DNA from: Miniphocaeibacter sp964345925
GTDB taxonomy: Bacteria; Bacillota; Clostridia; Tissierellales; Peptoniphilaceae
Assembly (NCBI GenBank): GCA_964345925.1
Contig: CAYFSP010000003.1
Coordinates: 1 to 64,000 of the forward strand
Direction: 5' to 3'
DNA length: 64,000 nt
Shown here: in pieces, positions 26,116 to 34,978 of the stretch
Position numbering within the stretch: position 1 is the stretch's first letter
Layout: each line of letters starts with the position of its first letter
Made by a program: the position numbers and the translations under genes
The notes under the pieces: model-generated
What the model saw: only the letters and a program-made list of their open reading frames with translations
Database searches by the model: none
Told to the model about the DNA's origin: nothing

Positions 26116-27414
26116 CTACTTTATTATACCAAAAACCTCCTCAGATTGTACATTTAAAATTTCAACTTTTTTTATTTTATTTATATATTCTTCGTTATAA
26201 TCGGCAGAAACACGAATATAATTCTTGGAATAACCTTTTATAAGTCCATCATTGCTCTTTTCTTCAAATAACACTTCAAGTTCTTTTCCTATAAATTTAT
26301 TTAAGAATTCCTTAGTCAATTCTTTTGATTTACTAATTAGTATTTCACTTCTAATCTTTTTTATATTCCCATTTACTTGACCTTGCATAGTAGCTGCTTT
26401 CGTACCTTTTCTAGGAGAATATTTAAATACATGAATCTTAGAAAATTTAACGTCATCTACAAAGTTTTTAGTATCGTTGAAATCATCATCTTCTTCGTAG
26501 GGAAATCCTACGATTATATCCGTGGTTATTCCTGCATTTGGGAAATAATTTCTAATAAGAGATACTTTTTCTAAAAATTCCTTAGAATCATACCTTCTAT
26601 TCATAAGTTTTAATATTTTATCTGAGCCACTTTGCAAAGATAGATGAAAATGGTCACAGAATTTACCTGTACTTAACGCTCTATCTAGGAAATTATCATT
26701 TACAATCCTAGGCTCTAAAGAGCTCAACCTAATTCTTTCAATATTTGGAATAGTTGCAATTTTTTCAATAACATCTATTAAAGCTATTCTAGACTTAAAA
26801 TCTAAACCATAAGAAGCTACATGAATTCCAGTTAAAATTATTTCTTTATATCCATTTTCACTTAATTCTAAAGCCTCTTCATAGATTTCATCTATATTTC
26901 TAGATCTAATAGGTCCTCTTGCAAAAGGAATTATACAGTAGGTGCAAAATTGACTACAACCTTCCTGTATTTTAATGTATGCACGAGTCATGCCTTCTTG
27001 ATTTTTTATTGATAACTTTTCGAATATTTTATTTGATTTAATACTTTCCACTGTATTTAAGACTATATCTTCATTTTTAGCTCTTTCGCAGTATTCCACA
27101 ATTTTAGATCTATTATTGGTACCAACAATAACATTTATTCCTTCAATTGCAGATACTTCATCAGGGTTTACCTGTGAATAACAACCTACTGCTGCTATAA
27201 TGGAGTTTGGATTTTTTTTTCTTGCTTTAGAAATGAACTGTCTTGACTTTCTATCACTTAAATTAGTAACAGTACATGTGTTGATTATATAAATATCGCA
27301 AATTTCATCTATGGATGAAATTTCATATCCTTTTTCTTTAAAAAGCTCTGTCATGGCTTCAGTCTCATAATGGTTAACTTTACATCCTAAAGTTAAAAAA
27401 CTTACTCTTCTCAT
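26116..27414 (-). CDS. mtaB: tRNA t6A37 methylthiotransferase MtaB
   Basis: Radical-SAM enzyme (YqeV) that converts t6A37 to ms2t6A37 in tRNA. 432 residues: an N-terminal UPF0004 domain with three cluster cysteines (GCKVNHYE, NTCTVT, GCYSQ), the radical-SAM motif CSQFCTYC near residue 155, and a C-terminal TRAM-like domain. It lies in the standard dnaJ-prmA-rsmE-mtaB order. Confidence 0.95.
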   Translation of the reverse strand: MRRVSFLTLGCKVNHYETEAMTELFKEKGYEISSIDEICDIYIINTCTVTNLSDRKSRQFISKARKKNPNSIIAAVGCYSQVNPDEVSAIEGINVIVGTNNRSKIVEYCERAKNEDIVLNTVESIKSNKIFEKLSIKNQEGMTRAYIKIQEGCSQFCTYCIIPFARGPIRSRNIDEIYEEALELSENGYKEIILTGIHVASYGLDFKSRIALIDVIEKIATIPNIERIRLSSLEPRIVNDNFLDRALSTGKFCDHFHLSLQSGSDKILKLMNRRYDSKEFLEKVSLIRNYFPNAGITTDIIVGFPYEEDDDFNDTKNFVDDVKFSKIHVFKYSPRKGTKAATMQGQVNGNIKKIRSEILISKSKELTKEFLNKFIGKELEVLFEEKSNDGLIKGYSKNYIRVSADYNEEYINKIKKVEILNVQSEEVFGIIK

Positions 27415-27421
27415 AAATTAT

Positions 27422-28144
27422 TTATATTTCTCCTAATTCATACTGTATTACCGATATTAAATTCAAAGGTGCAGTTTCAGTACGTAAAATCCTTTTTCCC
27501 AAAGAAATGGATTTAAATCCCTTTTCAATTAGTTTATCAACTTCGCATTCTTCAAAACCACCTTCTGGTCCAATTACTATTTTTATATCTTTAATTTTTG
27601 AATTCCTTAAAATCTTCTTTAAATTGTAATTGTTTGAATTCTCATAGGCAATAAGACCTAATTCATTATCATTTAAAGTCAATTCATCTATTTTAATAGG
27701 GTCATTCACTATAGGTATAAAATTTCTTTTGGATTGAGAAGCTGCACTTTTAGAAATTTTGTTATATCTTTCAATTTTTTTATCAGATTTTTTCTCATTT
27801 AATTTTACTATAACCCTATTAGTTAATAAAGGTGTTATTTCCTTTACACCTAATTCTACTGATTTTTGAACTATATAGTCAAACTTATCAGACTTAGCTA
27901 AACCTTGGTACAGATGTATACTAGGTAACTCCACGTAGACTTTATTTTGAGAAACTATACTAGCCAGTAAATTATCATCATTAAAGATAAGATTATTACA
28001 AATGTATATTGTATCATCAGATATTATTTCTATACTATCTTTTTGTTTTAGTCGAAGCACATTCTTTATATGGTGAAAATCCTCTCCACGTATAATGAAT
28101 GTATCATCTTTTAAATTTTCATAATCAAGGAAAAATCTATGCAT
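27422..28144 (-). CDS. rsmE: 16S rRNA (uracil1498-N3)-methyltransferase
   Basis: SPOUT-fold methyltransferase acting on U1498 of 16S rRNA. 240 residues: an N-terminal PUA-like domain (MHRFFLDYENL) and the knotted SAM-binding end IKIVIGPEGGFEECEV and SLGKRILRTETAPL. It overlaps prmA by 8 bases. Confidence 0.95.
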   Translation of the reverse strand: MHRFFLDYENLKDDTFIIRGEDFHHIKNVLRLKQKDSIEIISDDTIYICNNLIFNDDNLLASIVSQNKVYVELPSIHLYQGLAKSDKFDYIVQKSVELGVKEITPLLTNRVIVKLNEKKSDKKIERYNKISKSAASQSKRNFIPIVNDPIKIDELTLNDNELGLIAYENSNNYNLKKILRNSKIKDIKIVIGPEGGFEECEVDKLIEKGFKSISLGKRILRTETAPLNLISVIQYELGEI

Positions 28145-29075
28145 GATTATATTTGGATAAAATACTTATCCATTCTCCATTTTCTAAAATTTCCATAATT
28201 TGAAAGTTGTATTTTTCTAAATTATCTACTACATATTCTTTCTTTTCCTTTATGATTCCTGAAGTTAAAAACTCTCCATTATTTTTAATGGATTTAGTAA
28301 CATTTGGAATTAACTTAACTATTACATCTGGTAGAATATTAGCGAAAATTATATCAAATTTTGAAGATGAACTATTGAGTAAATCACCTTCAATTACATT
28401 TATAATATCTTCAGTACCATTTAACTTAGAGTTAGTAATTGTTGCATCTACACTTAGTGGATCAATATCTATAGCGGTTACTGATTTAGCTCCTAACTTT
28501 GCAGCAGTAATGGATAATATACCAGAACCACATCCAATATCACATACTGACTTTCCATTTAAGTTGAGCTTTTGAATTGATTCAATACATAAACTAGTAG
28601 TTTGATGAGTACCGGTTCCAAAAGCCATACCCGGATCTATTTCAACTATTACCTCATCATTATTAGGAATATATTCTTCCCATGAAGGTTTAATTATAAT
28701 ATTTTTTCCTATTTTAAAAGGTTTATAATGTTTTTTCCATTCTTTTGACCAGTCAGTATCTTCAATACTATCTCCAATATTTAAGATAATGTCCTCATTT
28801 AAATTGAACAAATCTTTTTTTAATCTTTCAAGGTCACCTTTTCCAAATTCATCTTCTGATAGATATATTTTAATAAATATATTATCGGACTTAGGAATTA
28901 ATTCCCCTTCTAATTCCACCCAGTATGGTTTAGTTTTTCTTACATCTTCTTCTACTTTATGATCTATTACTTCATATGTGAAAATATTGTTATCATATAG
29001 TATCGAATAAACTAAATCTTCATATTTATAAGGTGTTTCAATAGTTATTTCATTCCATTTATCTTTAGATTGCAT
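28137..29075 (-). CDS. prmA: Ribosomal protein L11 methyltransferase
   Basis: SAM-dependent methyltransferase that trimethylates ribosomal protein L11. 312 residues: an N-terminal L11-binding domain (about 1-110) and a Rossmann domain with GMAFGTGTHQTT, motif I VCDIGCGSGILSITAAKLGA, and FANILPDV. The start overlaps the dnaJ end by 11 bases. Confidence 0.95.
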   Translation of the reverse strand: MQSKDKWNEITIETPYKYEDLVYSILYDNNIFTYEVIDHKVEEDVRKTKPYWVELEGELIPKSDNIFIKIYLSEDEFGKGDLERLKKDLFNLNEDIILNIGDSIEDTDWSKEWKKHYKPFKIGKNIIIKPSWEEYIPNNDEVIVEIDPGMAFGTGTHQTTSLCIESIQKLNLNGKSVCDIGCGSGILSITAAKLGAKSVTAIDIDPLSVDATITNSKLNGTEDIINVIEGDLLNSSSSKFDIIFANILPDVIVKLIPNVTKSIKNNGEFLTSGIIKEKKEYVVDNLEKYNFQIMEILENGEWISILSKYNHA

Positions 29076-30201
29076 CGAATTTTTCCTTTATTTTATCGAA
29101 TATACTCTTCTTACCCTTTCCTTCTGTATAATCCTCTTTAGATTCATTGGAAAATTCAAGAAGTAGTTTCTTTTGTTTGTCGTTTAATTTATTTGGAGTT
29201 ATTACTTGAACATCAAAGTATAGGTCGCCGTGTTTATTGTCAGTTCTATTAAGTATTTTAACGCCTTTATCCTTTAACTTAAATCTTGTTCCTGTTTGTG
29301 TTCCGCTAGGAATTGAAAACTTCTCCATTCCTTTTAACAAAGGAATATCTATTTCTGCTCCTAACGCTGCTTGAGTAAAAGAAATTGGCATTTTAAAGTA
29401 AATATCATACCCTACCCTTTTAAAAAACTCATGTTCCTTTACAGATAGAATTAAATATAGATCTCCACTAGGACCACCGTTTATTCCTTCGTTACCTTCG
29501 CCTCTTAAGTTTATAACGGATTCGTTATCAACACCTGCAGGGATTTTAACCTTAATAACCTTAGTCTTTCTAACCTGTCCTGATCCATTACATGTATGGC
29601 ATTTATGTTCAATAATCTGTCCAGAACCATGACATCTATCACAAGTAGCCGTTTGAACAAAAGTACCAAAAGGAGATTGTTGAGAATATTTAATCTGTCC
29701 AGAACCATTACATTTATTACATATTATCTTTTCAGTTCCCTTTTCAGCTCCAGATCCGTTACAATCAGAACATTTTTCCATTTTTCTTACGGAGACTTCC
29801 TTTTCAACACCGAATACCGATTCATCAAATGTAAGGTTAACTCTCATTTGAATATCTGCACCTTTTTGAGGAGCATTTGGGTTTCTTGTCTTTCTAGAAA
29901 AACCTCCACCAAATATATCAAATATATCACCAAATATATCAGAGAAATCCATAGAGAAATCATTTGGTCCCATACCGCCATTTGAAAAAGCTGCTTCTCC
30001 ATATCTATCATAGTTCGACTTTTTGTTTTCATCGCTTAAAACCTCATAAGCGAAATTTATTTCTTTAAACATCTCCTGAGCATCATCATCACCAGGATTT
30101 AAATCAGGATGATACTTTTTTGCTAATCTTCTATAGGATTTCTTAATTTCATCCTTGGAAGCATTTCTATCTACTTCTAATAATTCATATAAATCTTTCA
30201 T
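29065..30201 (-). CDS. dnaJ: Chaperone protein DnaJ
   Basis: Hsp40 co-chaperone that stimulates DnaK ATPase. J-domain at residues 1-70 with the HPD tripeptide in KKYHPDLNPG, a Gly/Phe-rich linker, four CxxCxGxG zinc repeats (CSDCNGSG, CNKCNGSG, CDRCHGSG, CHTCNGSG), then the C-terminal substrate domains. I use the ATG at 30201; a GTG two codons upstream (30207) is also possible. A strong terminator separates it from dnaK, so its supply may differ from that of dnaK. Confidence 0.97.
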   Translation of the reverse strand: MKDLYELLEVDRNASKDEIKKSYRRLAKKYHPDLNPGDDDAQEMFKEINFAYEVLSDENKKSNYDRYGEAAFSNGGMGPNDFSMDFSDIFGDIFDIFGGGFSRKTRNPNAPQKGADIQMRVNLTFDESVFGVEKEVSVRKMEKCSDCNGSGAEKGTEKIICNKCNGSGQIKYSQQSPFGTFVQTATCDRCHGSGQIIEHKCHTCNGSGQVRKTKVIKVKIPAGVDNESVINLRGEGNEGINGGPSGDLYLILSVKEHEFFKRVGYDIYFKMPISFTQAALGAEIDIPLLKGMEKFSIPSGTQTGTRFKLKDKGVKILNRTDNKHGDLYFDVQVITPNKLNDKQKKLLLEFSNESKEDYTEGKGKKSIFDKIKEKFDAI

Positions 30202-30271
30202 TAACACACCAACCTTAAAATATCTTACTTTACTATTCTACTAAATACAAAAAATAATTCAACAAAACAAT

Positions 30272-30298
30272 AAAGGCCCATATATGATATGAGCCTTT
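30272..30298 (-). terminator. Strong terminator between dnaK and dnaJ
   Basis: Twelve-bp stem with a 3-nt loop spanning exactly 27 bases (two G-U pairs), followed on the minus strand by ATTGTTTTG. It sits within ten bases of the dnaK stop codon. Confidence 0.85.
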
Positions 30299-30308
30299 AA
30301 AAGTATTT

Positions 30309-32132
30309 CTATTTATCTTCTTCGTCATCTACAACTTCATAATCTGCATCTACAACATCGTCTTCAGGGTTTTGTGCATTGTCAGTTGCTTGACCTTCAT
30401 TTTGTCCATAAAGTTTTTCAGACATTTTATATAGTTCTTGAGTAAGCTCTTCTGTTTTGTTTTTTATAGCTTCAGCATCTTCACCGGATAAAATATCCTT
30501 TAATGCTGTAATTTTATCGTTAATGCTACTAGTTTCTTCAGAAGAAACCTTATCTCCTAAATCCTTAATTGTTTTTTCTGTTTGGTAAATTACAGACTCT
30601 GCATTGTTTTTACTTTCAATTAATTCTTTTTTCTTTTTATCCTCTTCAGCGAATTGTTCTGCTTCATTTACCTTTTGTTTTATTTCATCTTCAGATAATT
30701 TAGTAGATGATGAAATAGTCATTTTTTGTTCTTTTCCTGAACCTAAGTCCTTAGCGGTTACATTAACAATACCATTTGCATCAATATCAAAAGTAACTTC
30801 AATTTGAGGCACTCCTCTAGGTGCTGCAGGAATATCCATTAATGAGAATTTACCTAGTAAAGTATTATCGGAAGCCATTTCCCTTTCACCTTGTAGTACA
30901 ACTATTTCTACATTTGTTTGACCATCTGCAGCAGTTGTAAATACTTGACTTTTCTTAGTAGGAATTGTAGTATTTCTTTCAATTAATTTAGTAGTAACTC
31001 CACCTAGAGTTTCTATACCTAATGATAATGGTGTAACATCTAATAATAATAAGTCTTTAACCTCACCACTTAATACACCACCTTGAATAGCAGCTCCCAT
31101 TGCAACACATTCGTCAGGGTTAATATCCTTTTGAGGGTCTTTGCCTATTAATTTCTTTACAGAATCCTGTACAGCAGGAATTCTTGTAGATCCTCCAACT
31201 AAAAGTACAGATTCTATATCGCTAGCTGATAGTCCAGCATCTTTTAAAGCTTCTTTAACAGGAATAGTTGTTTCTTCAACTAAATTAGCTGTTAATTCAT
31301 CAAATTTAGCTCTTTTCAAGTCCATATTTAAATGTGCAGGAACACCGTTTATTGCTGTAATAAATGGTAAATTAATATTAGAGCTTAATGTTGTAGATAA
31401 TTCTTTCTTAGCTTTTTCAGCTGCATCTTTTAATCTTTGTAGAGATGTTGGATCATGTCTTAAGTCCATACCGTTTTCTTTTTTAAATTCTTCAGCTAGA
31501 TAATCTATAATGATATTATCAAAATTATCTCCACCTAATTTATTATTTCCTCTTGTTGCTAATACTTCAAAAACTCCATCTCCTACCTCTAGTATGGAAA
31601 CGTCGAAAGTACCACCACCAAGGTCATATACCATGATTTTATGTTGATCATGATCTTTATCCATACCATATGCTAAAGCAGCAGCAGTTGGCTCATTAAT
31701 AATTCTTTTTACCTCTAATCCTGCTATTTTTCCAGCGTCTTTTGTTGCTTGTCTTTGACTATCAGTAAAATATGCTGGAACTGTAATTACAGCTTCTGTT
31801 ATAGTTTCGCCTAAATAGCTTTCCGCATCAGATTTCAATTTTTGTAATATCATAGCTGAAATCTCTTCTGGTGAATATTTCTTGCCATCTATGTCAACTT
31901 TAAAATCAGAACCCATTTCAGTTTTTATTGATGAAATAGTTCTGTTAGGGTTTGTTATTGCTTGTCTTTTTGCAGTTTCACCTACTAATCTCTCACCGTC
32001 TTTAGTAAAGGCTACAACAGATGGTGTAGTTCTGTTACCCTCAGTATTTGGAATTATTGTTGGTGTACCACCTTCCATTACTGATACTGCTGAATTTGTT
32101 GTTCCTAAATCTATTCCTATAATTTTTCCCAT
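30309..32132 (-). CDS. dnaK: Chaperone protein DnaK (Hsp70)
   Basis: ATP-dependent chaperone of 607 residues. Actin-like ATPase domain with IGIDLGTTNSAVSV at the start, VYDLGGGTFDVSIL near 170 and LVGGSTRIPAVQ near 310; then the substrate-binding beta domain and helical lid, ending in an acidic tail. This is the Gram-positive form, lacking a segment in the ATPase domain. Third gene of hrcA-grpE-dnaK, under CIRCE control. Confidence 0.98.
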   Translation of the reverse strand: MGKIIGIDLGTTNSAVSVMEGGTPTIIPNTEGNRTTPSVVAFTKDGERLVGETAKRQAITNPNRTISSIKTEMGSDFKVDIDGKKYSPEEISAMILQKLKSDAESYLGETITEAVITVPAYFTDSQRQATKDAGKIAGLEVKRIINEPTAAALAYGMDKDHDQHKIMVYDLGGGTFDVSILEVGDGVFEVLATRGNNKLGGDNFDNIIIDYLAEEFKKENGMDLRHDPTSLQRLKDAAEKAKKELSTTLSSNINLPFITAINGVPAHLNMDLKRAKFDELTANLVEETTIPVKEALKDAGLSASDIESVLLVGGSTRIPAVQDSVKKLIGKDPQKDINPDECVAMGAAIQGGVLSGEVKDLLLLDVTPLSLGIETLGGVTTKLIERNTTIPTKKSQVFTTAADGQTNVEIVVLQGEREMASDNTLLGKFSLMDIPAAPRGVPQIEVTFDIDANGIVNVTAKDLGSGKEQKMTISSSTKLSEDEIKQKVNEAEQFAEEDKKKKELIESKNNAESVIYQTEKTIKDLGDKVSSEETSSINDKITALKDILSGEDAEAIKNKTEELTQELYKMSEKLYGQNEGQATDNAQNPEDDVVDADYEVVDDEEDK

Positions 32133-32148
32133 AATATATTCCTCCTAA

Positions 32149-32661
32149 TTATTCGCTAACTTTGACCATACTTGGTCTAATAACTTTATTATTTAATTTA
32201 TATCCCTTTTGAAATGTTTCTATAATATATCCTGATTCAACTTCTGAATTCTCCTCCATTAGTATAGCTTGGTGTAAATTGTGATCAAATAAAACATTAT
32301 TTGATTCTATTTCTTCCAAACCTTCTTTTTTAAGAATTTCTAAGAAATTTTCAAGTATATTTTTAATACCTTCGGAAAATTCATCATTTTCCTTATTATG
32401 TTCTAAAGATCTTTCTAAATCATCGACAATTGGTAATAATTTTAATATTAAATTTTCGTTTGCCAATAAAATGGATTTAGACTTCTCTTTAGATATTCTA
32501 TTTTTAAAATTAATAAAATCGGCTTGTAAAATTGCTAAAGAGTTTTTTAATTGTTCATTAGTTTCATTTAATTTCTCTTCATCCTCTAGAATAACATCTT
32601 CTAAAACCTCACCGTCTATTTCTTCTATATCCTCTTCCATACCTTTGTTTTCATCTGCCAT
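32149..32661 (-). CDS. grpE: Nucleotide exchange factor GrpE
   Basis: Releases ADP from DnaK. 170 residues: an acidic N-terminus, a long coiled coil (about 30-90) and a C-terminal beta domain ending with the family pattern GYKLNNKVIRPSMVKVS. I chose the ATG at 32661, 6 bases after GAGGTG; an in-frame GTG at 32670 overlaps that site. It lies 16 bases after hrcA. Confidence 0.95.
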   Translation of the reverse strand: MADENKGMEEDIEEIDGEVLEDVILEDEEKLNETNEQLKNSLAILQADFINFKNRISKEKSKSILLANENLILKLLPIVDDLERSLEHNKENDEFSEGIKNILENFLEILKKEGLEEIESNNVLFDHNLHQAILMEENSEVESGYIIETFQKGYKLNNKVIRPSMVKVSE

Positions 32662-32677
32662 TGCAGTCACCTCACTA

Positions 32678-33712
32678 TCAATTAATCATATTAACTACTC
32701 TCCAAGAAATATTATATAAAGTAGATATTGTATTTTTGTAATCCATTCTTAACGGACCTATAACTCCTATTCTTCCAATATAGTAATTATTTAAATATAT
32801 ATTAGTTAAAACAACACTATTTTTTTCGAGTTCAGGAATTCCCAACTCAGTACCAACGTAAACTTCTACATATTCATTGGTATTTTTATTTAGTAAATTA
32901 GCAATATTTTCCTTGTCATTAATAAAACTAATAAATTCCTTAATATTTTCAAGATTATTATATTCAGTTAAATTGAAAATATTTGTAAGTCCATAGATAT
33001 TTGTTTTAATATTTCCCAAGTTCATGTAATTACTTTTTATCATTCTAAATACATTATTTAGTAAATCTTTATTGAACTTAGATTTATTTATGGTAGAATC
33101 AAACTCTGCTTTTAAATTTTCAATAGTATCATTTTTTTTAATCAATGAATTTAACAAATGATTAATTTTTTTTATATCTTCATTTTTTAAATTATTAGGC
33201 ATTTTGAAAACATTACTGTTAACTTCACCACTTTTTAAAACCGTTAACAACACATAGTCAAATTCACTAATTTTTAATATTTCAACATGATATATTTTAA
33301 TATTAGTCGGTCGCTCTAAAGAAAAAATAACTACATTATCCGTTACTTTTGATAGTATTTCAGCTGCTGAACCAATAAGTTCTTCAATGTTGATATTCAA
33401 GTCGTTATTTCTCAATTTCAATGAAGTCTTCTTATCATTTATATATTTTTTTCTAAAATCATTTAATGATTCTTGAACATATAATTTATAAGCATCTTCG
33501 GAAGGAATTCTTCCAGAGGAAGCATGAGATTTAATTAGAAATCCCATTTCTTCTAAATCGCTCATTTCATTTCTTATAGTCGCAGCACTAATTCCTAAAT
33601 CTGAACTTTTAGCAATTGTCCGAGATCCTACAGGCTCAGAGGTATTTAAATATTCATTTATTATATAGTAAAGAATATATTTTTTCCTTTCATTTAAACT
33701 AGAATAATCCAT
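32678..33712 (-). CDS. hrcA: Heat-inducible transcription repressor HrcA
   Basis: Repressor that binds CIRCE operators with help from GroEL. 344 residues: an N-terminal winged helix (SSDLGISAATIRNEMSDLEE, about 25-60), a GAF-like dimer domain and a conserved C-terminal segment (IGVIGPLRMDY). A CIRCE element lies 24 bases upstream of its start, so it regulates its own operon with grpE and dnaK. Confidence 0.96.
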   Translation of the reverse strand: MDYSSLNERKKYILYYIINEYLNTSEPVGSRTIAKSSDLGISAATIRNEMSDLEEMGFLIKSHASSGRIPSEDAYKLYVQESLNDFRKKYINDKKTSLKLRNNDLNINIEELIGSAAEILSKVTDNVVIFSLERPTNIKIYHVEILKISEFDYVLLTVLKSGEVNSNVFKMPNNLKNEDIKKINHLLNSLIKKNDTIENLKAEFDSTINKSKFNKDLLNNVFRMIKSNYMNLGNIKTNIYGLTNIFNLTEYNNLENIKEFISFINDKENIANLLNKNTNEYVEVYVGTELGIPELEKNSVVLTNIYLNNYYIGRIGVIGPLRMDYKNTISTLYNISWRVVNMIN

Positions 33713-33735
33713 TTAGTAACCTCCTCTCGAGCTTA

Positions 33736-33762
33736 CTAGCACTACACAACCTCGAGTGCTAA
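33736..33762. promoter_or_regulatory. CIRCE operator upstream of hrcA
   Basis: Inverted repeat CTAGCACTA-N9-GAGTGCTAA on the plus strand, matching the CIRCE consensus TTAGCACTC-N9-GAGTGCTAA in 16 of 18 arm positions with exact 9-base spacing. It lies between the -10 box and the hrcA ribosome site, where bound HrcA would block transcription. Confidence 0.93.
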
Positions 33763-33766
33763 TAAT

Positions 33767-33795
33767 ATGATAATACCTTTTACTTAATTTGTCAA
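33767..33795 (-). promoter_or_regulatory. Sigma-A promoter of hrcA-grpE-dnaK
   Basis: Minus-strand TTGACA (33795-33790), 17-base spacer, TATCAT (33772-33767), immediately upstream of CIRCE. Confidence 0.88.
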
Positions 33796-33797
33796 CA

Positions 33798-34934
33798 TTA
33801 AATTTGCAAATCTACGAAAAATCTATTTGAAAGGTTAAAGCCTTCTTCTGTAAAAATCAGAAAATCGTTTATTTTTTTTATTAATCCAGTTGATATATAG
33901 CCTTCAATCAAATCATAATTGTCCTTATAAATATCATAACCATATTTATCATATAATAAATTTACGTTTAATCCTTTTGTAAGTCTCATATTCATTATTA
34001 TTTGCTCGAAAATTTTATCATGTATAGAGAGATTCTCTTCTATATGAATTGGCTTTAAAGCATTTTCTATTTTATATTTATAGTTTTTATATCTAAATTC
34101 ATTGCTATATCTAATATTTTTAAAGAAACCAGATGCAGAGATTCCAAATGACAAATATTCTTCTATATTCCAATATTTCAAATTATGTTTTGATTCATAT
34201 CCAATTTCAGCAAAATTAGATATTTCATATTGTTTTAAATCATACTGGGATAACTTATAAATTATTTCATTGTAAAATTTCCTATTAGTATCTACATCAG
34301 GTAATATTATTTTTTTATCACTGTATAATTTATGGAATTTCGTATTTTTTTCTATAATCAAATCATAATATGAAACATGTTTTGGAGAAAGTATATCTAT
34401 CATTTTTAAGTCATATTCTATATCATTTAGTGTTTGTTCAGGTAATCCCATTATTAGATCTAGACTTAAATTTTCTAAACCTGAGTTTCTTATTATTTCA
34501 ATATCTTTAAATACATCTTCAGAAGAGTGATTTCGTCCTATTATCTTTAATATTTTATCGTTAAAGGTTTGAACTCCTATTGATATCCTATTGATTCCAA
34601 GTTCTAAATATTTGCTAATCTTATACTCATTAATTGAACTAGGATTTGCTTCAATTGTAAATTCAACATTTTTACATACATTAAATTTTTTAAAAACAAT
34701 ATTTGATATTTTTTCAATATATGAAGAATCTACATAAGTTGGAGTTCCTCCTCCTATATATATTGTGTTGACTTCATAATCACTATAGTCATCTATATAT
34801 AAATCAATTTCTCTTTCTAAAAGGATGAAGTACTCCCCTATTCTCTTGTCTTGATATGGCATTGTAATAAAATCACAATAGAAACATTTATGTTCACAAA
34901 ATGGAACATGTATATATATGCCTAATTTTTTCAT
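33798..34934 (-). CDS. hemW: HemW-like radical-SAM heme chaperone
   Basis: Radical-SAM protein of the HemN-related family, 378 residues. The cluster motif CEHKCFYC lies near residue 13 and is followed by DF, then the GGGTPT loop near 62 and ISIGVQTFND near 140. HemW binds heme and passes it on; true coproporphyrinogen dehydrogenases have a longer N-terminal segment that is missing here. It follows lepA across a terminator, in the conserved lepA-hemW-hrcA order. Confidence 0.92.
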   Translation of the reverse strand: MKKLGIYIHVPFCEHKCFYCDFITMPYQDKRIGEYFILLEREIDLYIDDYSDYEVNTIYIGGGTPTYVDSSYIEKISNIVFKKFNVCKNVEFTIEANPSSINEYKISKYLELGINRISIGVQTFNDKILKIIGRNHSSEDVFKDIEIIRNSGLENLSLDLIMGLPEQTLNDIEYDLKMIDILSPKHVSYYDLIIEKNTKFHKLYSDKKIILPDVDTNRKFYNEIIYKLSQYDLKQYEISNFAEIGYESKHNLKYWNIEEYLSFGISASGFFKNIRYSNEFRYKNYKYKIENALKPIHIEENLSIHDKIFEQIIMNMRLTKGLNVNLLYDKYGYDIYKDNYDLIEGYISTGLIKKINDFLIFTEEGFNLSNRFFVDLQI

Positions 34935-34946
34935 ATTTCCTCCAAA

Positions 34947-34976
34947 AAAATCTCATAGCCTTAGCTATGAGATTTT
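34947..34976 (-). terminator. Terminator after lepA
   Basis: Perfect 13-bp stem with loop TAAG on the minus strand and a following run of seven Ts. Confidence 0.88.
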
Positions 34977-34978
34977 AA

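Noticed and set aside
30261..30300. A second CIRCE element before dnaJ
   Set aside because: The inverted repeat there is a dnaK terminator and has no TTAGCACTC-type arms.
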